Positions 34,851 through 46,600 of a stretch of 64,000 nt of DNA are shown here, piece after piece (within the stretch, counting starts at the first letter, position 1; every line of letters begins with the position of its first letter). Under the pieces are notes generated by a model. The model worked only from the letters and a program-made list of their open reading frames with translations, made no database searches and was not told where the DNA came from. This DNA comes from Petunia secreta (taxonomy: Eukaryota > Streptophyta > Magnoliopsida > Solanales > Solanaceae): the NCBI GenBank assembly GCA_029990175.1, contig JARKIP010000021.1, positions 22,201,501-22,265,500 on the forward strand. The letters are read 5' to 3'. Made by a program: the position numbers and the translations under genes.

Positions 34851-35468
34851 ACATCATTTACTAACTCTATTTCTAAATCGTTTCAACATTGTTTCATCCT
34901 GTTTGTGCGTTGTTTCTCACTGTTTCTAAGCTATTTTCACCTTATTGTACTCAACAATTATAAATTGGTAAAAATAGTATCTTTACGAAAGTAGCAATAA
35001 GAATAAGAAAAATAGATCAAAGTAGGCTACTTGGATAAGCTGTCCTTAGATGAAGAGGTATGGCCAATTGAAAAGCACTGAAGCAAAAAGCTACTCGACT
35101 ACTGTTAAAACCTTTACAAAAGGGACCAAAAGCAACATGGATTTAACATGTTACTCTTTAATATACTGCTACTACATTCTAGAACCTACCAGCTTGTGTT
35201 TACAAATGTCCTGCGTCTTTATTGTGAAATTCTTATCAATAAAGGGACCACCATATATGGAAGCATTTCCCCTTCCATCAGCAAACATAACATCTCCACC
35301 TTAAATCATGAACCTATATATTACCCGATGAAATAGTTTTCCTTTGTAGTGGAGAGCTACTCCATCAGCAGTTTTGCTCATTTCTCCTTAATCAAACAAC
35401 AATACATGCAGTAATTAGCAGTCAAATATGCTTGAATTTGATTCAAATCCAAACCCAGGTGTCACCTT

Positions 35469-35810
35469 TATTTTTTGGTGATGGGTCTGACCCGCTTGGC
35501 AATTGAATCGAGAGCTATTACAGCGTCTACCATAGTTGCTCGCCGGAAAATCATTTCTTGCGCAGTGGAGTTTCGATCGCCGCCACCGTTGCCCTATAGT
35601 TTTGGTGCTATCATTTCTTAATTAATTTGCTTGAATCTCGATTCTTCAAATGTGGAGATTCCGGCCGTGGTGGTGGTGTTTCTACTGGTGTTTGGATCGG
35701 TGGTGGTGGTGGAGTTGTATATTTGAATCTGAGAGAAACAATGGAGGTGACGGCTGGTTTGATTGGGTGAAGTAGAGAAAGTGTTTTAGGGTTTGTAGAA
35801 GAATGGGTGT
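35469..35810 (-). pseudogene. Gene-like segment inside the MULE (possible captured fragment)
   Basis: Read on the minus strand from 35810, the block begins with AACCCTAAAACACTTTCTC, typical of a plant 5' leader. It runs through a CCACCACCACC stretch and contains a 28-codon frame (ATG 35554, stop 35469) encoding MIFRRATMVDAVIALDSIAK then RVRPITKK. The GC content is far above the rest of the element. I do not recognise the donor gene. It could be the first exon of a host gene acquired by the transposon, or simply unrelated GC-rich sequence. Confidence 0.4.
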
Positions 35811-35954
35811 AAGTGTAATTATTAAAAATGAAATATTGTAAAAATGTGTTAGGAAAATATTGCGATGTACTGTAATTTGTTAAATATTGCTAGTTTTGTG
35901 TAATATAGGGTGTATATTTGTATAGATGTGTAAAAAACCCTTAGCTAATTAAAG

Positions 35955-36461
35955 GTAAAAATTTCGCTCAGAGGCCATTTTTAATGCTGGTATTTAGTTT
36001 GAGGTCACTATTTTTATTGGTCTTACACTAGAGGCCATTTTTGGACTTTAACTAAATAAACATTGACTTAAGTTCTGTTCATTGACTGAAGTTCAGTCCA
36101 TACGGCCCTGGACTGAAGTTCCATCTTTAAGGACTGAACTTCAGTCCATAGGACCCTGGACTGATGTTCCATCGTTAAGGACTGGACTGAACTTCAGTCA
36201 ACATGGCCTTGGACTGAAGTTCTATCTTTAAGGACTGAACTTCAATCCATATGGCCATGGACTGAAGTTCTATCTTTAAGGACTGAACTTCAGTCCATAT
36301 GGCCCTGGACTGAAGTTCCATCTTTAAGGACTGAACTTCAATCCAGGGCCCTGGACTGAAGTTCTATCTTTTAAGCGAAAGTGGCCACAAACTAAATATT
36401 TTGATATTAGTGGCATGTGCCCAAAGACCAGTGGCAAAAGTGGCCTTTCATGCACTTACCC
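35955..36461. mobile_element. Small Mutator-like element with a 48-bp palindromic repeat array
   Basis: The ends GTAA..TTCGCTCAGAGGCC and GGCCTTTCATGCACTTAC are inverted, and the subterminal AGGCCATTTTTAATG pairs with GCAAAAGTGGCCT. The flanking direct repeat is CTAATTAAAG (35945-35954 and 36462-36471), 10 bp, or 9 if the first base is chance. Its left duplication overlaps the right duplication of the preceding MULE (TTAGCTAAT, 35941-35949). Internally it is mostly a tandem array. No transposase. Confidence 0.78.
36080..36372. repeat. 48-bp tandem array of GGACTGAACTTCAGTCC
   Basis: About six units of GGACTGAACTTCAGTCC-ATATGGCCCT-GGACTGAAGTTC-CATCTTTAA (48 bp). Each unit contains GGACTGAAGTTC and its near-reverse-complement GAACTTCAGTCC, so every unit is self-complementary and neighbouring units can also pair. 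Confidence 0.92.
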
Positions 36462-36471
36462 CTAATTAAAG

Positions 36472-38072
36472 TGGCTGATAAGCATTAAGTACTGAAAAGT
36501 ACTTTTATGTGCTGAAACTGATTTTATAAATAAGCAGTTACGTATTTAGATAGTAGTGCTGAAATTGATAACAAGCAGTTGGTGTGTTTGTTAAAAAAGT
36601 GCTAATAAACACATTTTTTGTTAAAATAACTAAGATATCCTTCAAATTATTTACAATAAGTACAAATTTAAAAGTATTTTATATTAAAATGACAAATAAC
36701 AAACATAGAATGATGAGGGAGTTAAACAAGTTTATTTTTAAAATAATATTTCTTGGATTAGAAATATTTTTTAGGGATTAAATCATAAAATACTTTGTCA
36801 AACTAAAAGTGCTTATAAGTTGAAAAGTCATAAGTTGGAAATGGCTTACGGTTGATTTTGACTTATAAGCACTTTTGATACTTACTAAACGCATAGATAA
36901 GCCAAAAAGTATTTATAAACTAGTTTGACCAGCTTACAAGCTTGGCCAAACGCCCTCCTAGATATGCCCATACTCTTGGATGGTGTAGGACATAGTACCT
37001 TTACAAGACCTTTAGGTTTTTATAGGCTTCTCCTCAAAGGTTCGTAAAAAACATTCTTCCTACCAACCATACACAATGGTTATGCAAAGCCTCTAATTTG
37101 ACCGCCAAAAGGCATCATGGTTCATTCCATAATAGTTTCCCACAAGTTCACAACATGCTTGTGTTCCTTTTCTAATCCTTTATTTGTTTGCAATCGTGCC
37201 CCTTTTGATATTATCTATAAACAACTCTTTTTGCAGTTGACTACTAAAAAACATAGTGCGTTCATCCCGTGCAACTATCTAGCTAGTCACATGAAATATA
37301 TCTTAATCTAATGTAGTAAAATTTGTTCCAATAAATTCACTTAACACAAAAATTTGAGTTGGAACAGTGTGCAAGTCTAAAGGATTGAGTGTGACAGTAG
37401 TATGGCTTACGAGACCCTCATATTTAAGTTATTTAATTTAAGAATTAAAAACAACTGATATTGCTTCAGCTTGATAGAATTTTATTCAAGCTCAAAAAGT
37501 CTTCTCTGTCTTCACCTACTTAGAGGTTTAGAATCATGCCATCAAAGTATCTTAACTCTCACAGGAATGTCTTCCACATACATACACGAACTATACATAT
37601 TTTTTTCATCATCAAGAGTATTTTAGTTCATAATAATAGGTGTCTAATTATGATTTTATCATATAATCACAAATTAATATTTATTTATCTAATAAGTAAT
37701 TCAATTATTTTAACACCATCGGTACATACAATTTAAATGATACTAGCTTCTATGTTTGATTATAATATAATATTTAACTATATATATATACACATAAGCA
37801 AGTGTTAGAAACTTCTTTATCTGATAAAGAATCAAAGAGGAATGTTTACTACATTCCATACATGTTTTGAAATGTTCAACTAATAGTATTTCCAACAACT
37901 TCAAGTGCCTAATCTTGCTTTCTCAATATAAAATCAAATAAATGTAACCAAAAACATTTACTATAAATTTGTATAGACATGAACTCCTAATTCCTCATAA
38001 CAAATCACAAACTTTTGATTTCTACAACCCAAAATATAGAAAAGCAAGAAAATAATTTTTGCACAAATTAAT
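36472..38072. other. Flank of the dioxygenase gene, with the distal end of a disrupted MITE
   Basis: 36472-36958 reads as the right part of a hAT-type MITE, with phrases like GCTTATAAGTTGAAAAGTC and the end GGCCAAACGCCCTCC. Its left end is probably GAGCCCATTTGGATTAGCT at 33928, the two MULEs having landed inside it. From 36959 to 38072 lies AT-rich upstream sequence of the S8H-like gene with no other coding content. Confidence 0.45.
37927..37933 (+). promoter_or_regulatory. Candidate TATA box of the S8H-like gene
   Basis: TATAAAA lies 146 bp before the ATG. This would leave a leader of about 110 bases. Another candidate is the TATATATATATAC run near 37780. No iron-response element was identified by eye. 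Confidence 0.35.
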
Positions 38073-39848
38073 ATGGCCCCAAGTTTTGATGATAGTAATG
38101 CCTTGTTTGATTTTGTGGTCCAAAAGGGTAATGGAGTAAAGGGACTTGTAGACAATGGCATTAAGGTAGTACCAGAAAGATACATTCAACCACCAAAAGA
38201 AAGAATTGACAAGAAAAACATTAATTCAAAAAACCAACAAAATTATCAACAATTGGCTGCCATTGATTTATCAAAATTAAACGGACCTGAACATGATCAA
38301 GTGGTGGGAGCCATTTCAACTGCTGCTGAGACACTTGGTTTTTTTCAAGTGGTAAATCATGGTGTCCCTTTGGAATTGTTGGAATCACTTAAAGACGCAG
38401 CTCATAAATTTTTCGCTCAACCACCAATGAAAAAGGCTGTTTATCTTAAAGGAGTGAGTTCAAGTCCTTTGGTAAAGTATGGAACTAGCTTTGTTCCTGA
38501 AAAGGAAAAGGCTTTGGAATGGAAAGATTATGTTAGTATGATGTATACTAATGATGATGAGGCACTTGCACAATGGCCTCATGAATGCAAGTAAGAAGCT
38601 TCTTCACTTTCTCTTTTTATTTTTAGCATATACTCTTTTTCCCTTTTTTTGCTATTAATGGCGGATCTAGGAATTCTTAAAAAGAGAAACGCAAGAATAT
38701 CGCACATGAAATTTGTACTTGCACCTTCACGAACAACATTTGCCATATAACATTAGAAGTTTCCCCTATATCAAGGATCAAGGAAGTCACAACAAATTAT
38801 GTATGTCTATATTTAGAACGGTAAAAAATTTTGACCAATGTGATTCAATTGAATTTCCTTCCTTGGTATAATGAGAAACATTTTTCATAAAGTATGTTTT
38901 CTCAAACTTTTAGTATAACCTTTCTTTAAAAAAAAGGAAAAAGGCACACTCTCGCAAATATCCTCATTGATCTTTTTTTCTGAGGCTCTTTCGACTATTA
39001 GCTAATACCAATTAATTAATAAGCCCTGTTGTAGAAATATTAAGCAATGTTAGTGCACAAAACTTGTTTTATATGTATTCCTTTGAATTTATGTGTATAA
39101 GTTTTTTATGTTTATTTTTATTTTCACATTTCTGCAGGGAAGTAGCTCTTGAATACTTGAAGTCATCAACAAAGATGGTGAGGGAACTTCTGGAGATACT
39201 ATTTGGAAACCTTGGAGCAACACTTGATGACACAAAATTTGAAGCATTAACAGGGCTCAAAATGGTTAATATGAACTATTATCCAACATGCCCTAGTCCA
39301 GAGCTAACAATTGGAGTTGGACGTCATTCGGACATGGGAACCCTAACTATTTTACTACAAGATGGCATCGGTGGTTTATATGTCAAACTAGAAGACGGTA
39401 TAGAAGGAGGACAAGATGAGTGGGTAGAGATTCCTCCTATCCCTGGTGCTTTAGTTATCAATGTTGGAGATACCATGCAAGTAAGAACTGATAATCACTA
39501 TTTACACTGGATTTTACATAATCAAAGCAAATAGATCCTAATGTTTCATTTTAAATTCTTCTTCTAACTTTTTTTTATTTTTGGCTTTTGATTTAGATCT
39601 TAAGCAATGGTAGATACAAAAGTGCTGAACATAGAGTTCGTACAACAAGTTCAGCATCAAGAGTTTCAGTTCCAATATTTACTATACCAAAGCCAAGTGA
39701 AAAGATTGGTCCACTGCCTCAGCTTGTGGAAAGTGATGGTGTTGCTCATTACAAAGAAGTCTTGTTTGGTGATTACATGCAAAACTTCTTTGGAAAAGCT
39801 CATGAAGGAAAGAAATCTCTTGATTTTGCTCAGAATAATTCTGCTTAA
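38073..39848 (+). CDS. S8H: 2-oxoglutarate/Fe(II) dioxygenase, scopoletin 8-hydroxylase-like
   Basis: Three exons (38073-38590, 39138-39480, 39597-39848) with GT..AG introns give 370 aa. Enzymes of this group hydroxylate coumarins using Fe(II), 2-oxoglutarate and O2 in the cytosol. S8H makes fraxetin from scopoletin. What I see: an N-terminal DIOX_N region with ETLGFFQVVNHGVPLELLES (about 86-105); then KYGTSFVPEKEKALEWKDYV; then NYYPTCPSPELTIGVGRHSD with iron ligands H236 and D238; and a third ligand H299 in KSAEHRVR. The 2-oxoglutarate-binding pair is R309-x-S311 (SRVSVP). From memory the sequence is closer to S8H (At3g12900) than to feruloyl-CoA 6'-hydroxylase, for example KMVNMNYYPTCPSPELT and SLDFA. 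A 5-6 residue acidic/Gly insertion (EDGIEGGQ) precedes DEWVEIPP. All key residues are present and it looks functional. Other coumarin or gibberellin-type dioxygenase activity cannot be excluded. Confidence 0.9.
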
Positions 39849-40644
39849 GTTGTATGTTTCTTGGGTTCATTTTGTTGCGTTCTCCTTTTATTCCCAACAA
39901 GTACTTCAAAAAAACTGAGAATAAATAATTACTGCTGTAACCTTTTCTTATTTCATCCTGGCAAGTTGATGTGTAATGAATTGCTATGCTTAATACAAGT
40001 GTAATGAATTTATTGAGTTTTTGTATAACAAATTGTCAATAAGTTAGACTATTTTTTTGTTTATTTAACTTTGCATAAGAGAATTTTCATTTTTCGCAGC
40101 AATCATATTTCATTTTATATTTTCCTTGCAGTCAAGTCAAAAGCAAATGGAAAACCATGTCAACTCCATGAGATCCTAATCGCTACATGATGAAATATCC
40201 AACGAACATACATGCTACACGTTCAAGTTCAAGTTCGTTCGTTCGAGTTAGTTAGTTCGTGTCGAGTTAGTCAATTAGTTAGTTCGTGAGAGAGAGAGAG
40301 AGAGAGATTGCACCAAGTATAGCATGAAAACTGAGAAGTGAAAAATGTCAGACGTTCCAAAATTCTGAGTAAATAGATTACCATTATTCGTGAAATCGGG
40401 TACAACCTAGGGGTAAAGATGGTTTTTGTTAAAATTGTTTCTATATATATACTTCAAATCGAATGCACCTCTATGCACTCCTTCATACACTTTCGAAAAA
40501 GATGTGTGATCAGATACCTTACCTTTTTTAAAACAAACTTCACACTTTGTCTAAAGCTGATGCACTGTCAAAATATTCCTGCTGCAGTTGCTGAAATACA
40601 CCATTGCAAAACTCTAGCTGAAAGATGTGTATAAGCATGAGAGT
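39849..40644. other. Spacer between convergent genes
   Basis: Holds the 3' UTRs of the S8H-like gene (+) and of the WD40 gene (-). It contains tandem GTTCG/GTTAG words around 40230-40290 followed by a (GA)n run (40290-40308). No other gene is seen. Confidence 0.6.
39920..39925 (+). terminator. Polyadenylation signal of the S8H-like gene
   Basis: AATAAA 72 bases after the TAA stop, followed by T-rich sequence and a second GTAATGAA-type region. The position is consistent with a plant near-upstream element. Confidence 0.5.
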
Positions 40645-43600
40645 TCAACTGATGCTTCTGATAGTGCCTTCTAAGCTAGGAGAATCATATGCACCTTGAA
40701 ATGACTTGCCCCTTTGTGAAAGCACCAGAAGCGATGAATGCTGCATCCATAAGAAGGATACAATAACTTGTTAGAACAGAAAATTAGCATCAAATTGGTA
40801 CATATGCTTCTAATTACATATTATGCTGTTTAGAAATAAGCCTTGTCTTAAGAGAACCCAAACGATAAGCAATAAACTAGACAACAGTAGGAGGTTCCTA
40901 GAGACTACAAGCATTTCATTTTATTCACATCTAAAATATTAAGACCCCTTTGCTACTGATATAAAACCCATCTGGAGTGCAGCCCTGCCCCAGATCCTAC
41001 GTGATCGGGGATGTTTCGTGCACCGGGCTGCCCTCTCAAAGCAGTTACGGACACAGCTAACTCAAAAGCACTTGTGTTTGAAAACCACAAGATGATCCAC
41101 AAGAAAAGTGGCAGGATCCACGTCTACAGCCGACCCCTGACGTGCTGGGTTGGGTGGCTGGTTAGTGCTGCCATGGTTTTAAAAATATTATTTTGACTTA
41201 AGTAAATATCAACACAAATACTTGACAAAAGGCTGTTAGTAGAGAAAATAACATCAAAAGTCGAATTTGATTAATTATTTGAAATTCGACACTTGTGAAA
41301 GTGGTTATGATAAATTATAAAAGGTAAGGCGTATACTATTCTGCAACAATAACAACATACCCAGTGATATCCAACAATTGGGGTCTAGGGAGAGTGTAAT
41401 GTACGCAGACCTTACTCCTACAAAGGTGGAGAGGCTGTTTCCGGTAGACCCTCGGCTAAAGAAAAAGTTACCATGAAAAAATATATTTGAACAAACAAGA
41501 TGCAAATATCATGATAAACAAAGTGTCGACATAGAATAAGATAGAATTAACACATATACTATGACAGAAATCACTCCGTTGCATATACCATTCTGCAACA
41601 TACCAAAACAGAAAAAATGTAATACAAATTGGGACAAAGGATTGCGTTACAAGCACACGAGGTAGAAAGGCTTCAGATAGTATTTTTCAGCATAACCAGC
41701 AAGTAAGGTACATCAGATAAGGAGAATCCTCGATACTAACCTTGGTTCCAACCATAATGGTTCCACTAAAGGGATGAGCTATACATGCAGTAACACCTTC
41801 AGATGTTGGAATGAACTGATTTTGCTTATTCTGGCGCTTTACGCCATAAATCTCTTGCAACTCCTCACTACAAAAAGAACACCCACATAAGCCGTATTCT
41901 CAAAGAAATTTGAGCAAAATTGAATCCCCCAAGTTTTGTCAGGTTGGCTAGTTTATGTAAGAGGAAAAAGTAATCATATGTAAAGTTGTGCATCAAGTTT
42001 GTTGAAAAGTAAAAGCAAATAAACAAACTCGTATGACCATAATACAAATATGCCAAGGGAAAGAGATGATCCGGAAAAGAAAAGTGAAAATTACTTGAAA
42101 TCAACATGGCAAGGGGAGCTACGATCTCGATAAAAATCCAAAAGATAGAGTCCACTACTTGACAATGATCCAACCACATAAATCTGCAGAAAAAGCAATT
42201 TCAATAGAGAACATAAGAACTCGCGCCTGCAGCAAAAGATTCTCTTTGAAGCAAACATATATGTAGATCACTAAATCAAACACTAAAGGAAAGTGAGCTG
42301 TAAAGAACAACCAGACCACCAATTATACTTCAAGCAAATTCTACGAGGTTTAAATTCCATGGAAAAAAAGGAAAAAAGGGCTGCATGTAGCATCACGAAA
42401 CAGCCTTTATAAAGCAGCTTCTCTCCCTTCTCTATCCCCCAGGCACCCAACGAAAAATAAATAAGAATAGATCAAGTAAAAATGATACTGGACATCATTG
42501 CAAAACAGCCTTTGAACTAGGAGCTTATAGACCCTGGAAACAATTCATTAAGATATAATCCTCCCCCCATTATCAGTATCTTCCTCTAGTTTCGTCGTGC
42601 AAAATTCAACTCTCTAGCAAGCAGGGGCGGGTTTATCTAGACCCTTGCGGTGTCATCCAACACCACTGGATCAAAATATTTTGCTAAATTTGTATATACG
42701 ATAATAAGCAAAAACAGAAAGTTTGATAATTAATTAGAGAATGAGCCCATTGGAACAAGTGCAAGCACACGTTAGTTGGTTCAAACACATGTTATTCAAC
42801 TGAGATATCCAGAGTTTGAGTTCCATTAGCAGCAGCCTACATTAGAATTCTTTTTTAGCTAATTCCGACACCACTCACGAAAAATCTTGCATACGCCACT
42901 GCTAGCAAGAAAACTATTTTCTAATGATGTCAATGCTGGTTTACTGTAGTCAAGCAAAACAGACCGATTTCCCTCCTCATTTACATTAGAGCAGACGCGG
43001 ATCCAAGATTTAAACTTGATGGGTTCAACCTTTTAGGTTCTTAGCACTTAAACCTTGTACATCTCAAATCATTGATTAGTTCTAACATTTTCTTGAAATT
43101 TTAGTGGGTTTTATATATATGCTCCATCTCGGGAATACCGGGTTCAGATGAAGTCGGTGCTTATGAGTTGCATCTCCCCTCCATTAGAGAAGCAACCAAA
43201 CCAGCTTTATCAGCATTCTCTGTCCAGAATTTATCGATGGGAGGTGATCAAAACATCAGCATGCTGACTTAGGGTCAAAATCAACAAAAACAATCAGCAT
43301 TAAAGCTTTAAAAGTTTATATTAAAAATACAAACTACTATTATATCCTGCTACTCACATGAGTTTTCTCAAATTTTGTTCAAAATTTAGTACTTGCTGAT
43401 GCCAAAAGACTTCCTGTTAAATACATTATATTCTAAAATAGAAAATATAAATGACCACTCCACAAGTAAATAGAAAAGCCAAGTGATTTCACTCAGTCAC
43501 TCAACTTTCAAACAGATAGTAAATTAGGGACAAAACTCCTTTCTGCACCAATACTTGGCATGGCCAAGTGTTATATGAGATCAAAACATCGATATATCAT

Positions 43601-46600
43601 ATAAGGGACTGCTCTAAAATATATACTCTGTTATGTAGAGACAAAAGAACCACTAATTTGCACAGAATAGCTTCTCAGAAGAACCAGCTCAACGAAACTG
43701 AATATCCCGTGCACGAATACAACTCAAGGGGAACTAAAGGAGTATGTGCAGCAGCAGGAGTAATCTTACCGAATACGCCGGTAGCCATGAAGGTCTTCGT
43801 AAGCAATGCAAGTTACCCACATCACTGAAGTCATCCCTATACTCGGGAAGAAGACAAATAAATGTAAGACGAAAGTTGTTAACAGAATCTCCAGTTAGAA
43901 ATAGTTTGAACTAAGAAAGCCCGTGTACTTACAACCAGGGTGGAGGGGGACAATGAATATGCGTAACTTTCAAACTATGGACATCCAAAACACCTGACCT
44001 GTAAAAATCCCAAAAACAAGACTTATCTAACATATAAAGAGTGGTATGTATACCAATCGTAAACAAGTCGGCACTAAATTGTCGTATCATGTAACATATG
44101 GTTACTGATAATAGTTAATAACCAGGACTAAGGAATAAAAATGTTGCACCCAAGTATACATTGAGACAGAAATTCTCATACTTTAGCATGCATACAGCAA
44201 AAATGATCTGGTAAACTAGCAGAACGATGTAGTATGGTAACCTAATCAGATACAGATCCTACGTTGGGCTTTTTATTTTGACAAAACAGTTATGAGCCCT
44301 GCTGACTTATCTAGTGCAGTAAAATAAAGAACCTTTCTAGATGAGTTTTACGTGCATAGAAGGGGTGAAAACATAAAATTGTAATGAAAAATGAGTTCAA
44401 GGTATATAAACATTTCCACCAGTCTATCATGCACCATCTGTTTTTGCATATAATCAGATAGCAATTCTCATAGATGAGTTTAATGTATCATCCATCATTC
44501 CTCAACCAAAACATACGTAAATATAAAGCTGTATATTATCCGAAAATAACTAAAATAGCAAAACTATAAGTTCACAAAATTAAATAATAGACCAAGAAAG
44601 AAACTACTGTTACCCCCTCAATAAGGAGTCACTGATCACACATCTCTGGCCTTGTGAAGTCCATACAGTGGTAACAACGTTTCATATAAAGGTTTATCAA
44701 AACATTTTAGTTTGCTTCTTTTACAGTATGGTTTTATGATACCAGCAATTTACTCGTCCATATTAATTGCAGATATCCATTGAATAGAGGATTATTAGGA
44801 TACAATAGAGGATGAGTTCATAAATATGGAAGTATATCGCATTCAGTCCTTGAATTAAACCATTCCAACTTAGAAATTCCAAGTATTTGCATCTGTATAA
44901 TGGATTCTTTGAACTTTTTTTTCATCAGAACAGTTTGCCCTAGAATGTAAATATATTGTGCTAGGAGCTATATCTTCTGTCACGTAAGACAAAATATTAT
45001 TTCATTTAAAATCTAATGTGTAATAAGTCAGATACTTTAGTGCATGAATACTAGGAAAACCTGCAATGACAGACAAGAGAGCCTCTGAAGCATAAGTGAC
45101 AGGTCGCGTGAAAATCCTCAAATCATAATTCGGTGAGTTTCCTACTCCCAAATATATTCTGGTACTTTTTAAGTTAAACAGAAAATATGTGCAGGACATG
45201 GCATGGTAGAACCCATGTCAGTAATAACAGAGAAAAGCTATACAACAAACAATGCATAATTGAACAGACTTGATGTATAAATACATCATGAAAACCAAAA
45301 CTGTCGTGAATTTTCATTCCAACTTACCACCCATCATCAAGATGAAATGCCAGTTGATATTGGCAGGATGGATTTACATCAATGGAGTGAATTTCCTTTG
45401 AAACTATATTTGACTGCGCCTGTAAAGTGATATCTTGAATAAGATAGTGACAGAAAACGTATGGAATTTTGCAAAAAGCTCTAGATAAATAATATCTGAA
45501 AAGTAGATAAGTAAGACACCCCGTTACTATTATAGTATTAGTATTATATATACTATTCTATCTTACTCTTCGTCTTTATTACTAATATTGTTGCTTTAAT
45601 CTAGTTATCTTTTTTTTTTTTTTTTTGATGTAACTACTTTATATCTTACTTGAGTCGAGGGTCTATCAGAAACAGCCGCTCTACTTTACCCAAGGTAGGG
45701 ATAAGGTCAGCATATATCTCACCCTTCCCAGACCCACTTGTGAGATGTTGTAGAATTGTAAATAAGTAGAATAGGAATTATAGTAATTCTAGAACATTCT
45801 CTTTCTTCTAGTCCTTATTGTATTAGGTCTCCTACTATAATTAGACTCTATTGTAACAGTATATATACCGGTTAAGACATCAGTAAACATATTCTCTTCT
45901 CCCGAATTACATGGTATCAGAGCATAGGGCTCAAGAATTATTCAAAACAATTTTCGAGTCTTTTCTTGGTTGAATAAAAGGACTCGGTCGATTTTGGCCT
46001 AATCTAAAGAGTGAGTATTTGTCTCACCTCCACCATAGCAGAGGTGCGCACTGAATCTCCGGTCGGAATCACCAACTCCGGCATCTGGGTGGACGGCGAG
46101 TAGCTCTCACGCGCCGCCACAACACCGTCACTGTCTCCCACGCGCCGGCGCGTGTGGGCGCGTGTGGCCTTGGAATTGATCGCGGCTTGCACCCTTCTCC
46201 TCGTCTCCTTATTTCCGGCACTTTGGTACCTTTGGTTTCTGATTTTACAGCCTTGATTCGAAGGCAGCCTTTGATTTCAGATTTGTTGTTAGGGTTTTGC
46301 TGCTGTCCCTATTTTGGTTTTGGTTCTAGTTTTTCTTTGTGCTTCCAGTGATTATTTGGCCTGCATCTCTGGGACTTAAGGTCCGGGTAACTGTTTATTA
46401 CACTCATGGCTGAGGATAAGGCTCACATTACTGAGATTTTACCGGCAATGTCAAAAATAACGGAGTATAAATTAAATGGATCTAATTACTTAGATTGGAG
46501 TAGGAAGATCAGGGTTTATTTGCGTAGCGTTGAAAAAAATGATCATCTTACTGAGGAACCTCCAGAAGATGCTACTTTAAAGACTTGGTTGCGAGATGAT

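Larger units (their letters stand above)
33949..35940. mobile_element. Mutator-like element carrying a minisatellite and a possible captured gene fragment
   Basis: The left end GAGATTTTTACACA pairs with the right end TGTGTAAAAAACCC. The perfect 9-bp duplication TTAGCTAAT flanks the element (33940-33948 and 35941-35949). The subterminal parts are rich in ATAGCAA/AATATTG words. The interior has a 42-bp minisatellite (34264-34850) and a GC-richer, gene-like block (about 35460-35810). There is no transposase frame. This organisation, MULE ends around an unrelated genic segment, is what a Pack-MULE looks like. Confidence 0.85.

Noticed and set aside
34153..34994. Frames encoding a repeated FRPYQIVLNCIKS peptide
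   Set aside because: The 42-bp unit is a multiple of three, so an open frame is automatic. There is no sign of a gene around it and it lies within a MULE.
38073..39848. Feruloyl-CoA 6'-hydroxylase as the first name for this gene
   Set aside because: The N-terminal half and the metal-binding region agree better, from memory, with scopoletin 8-hydroxylase. F6'H remains the nearest alternative.
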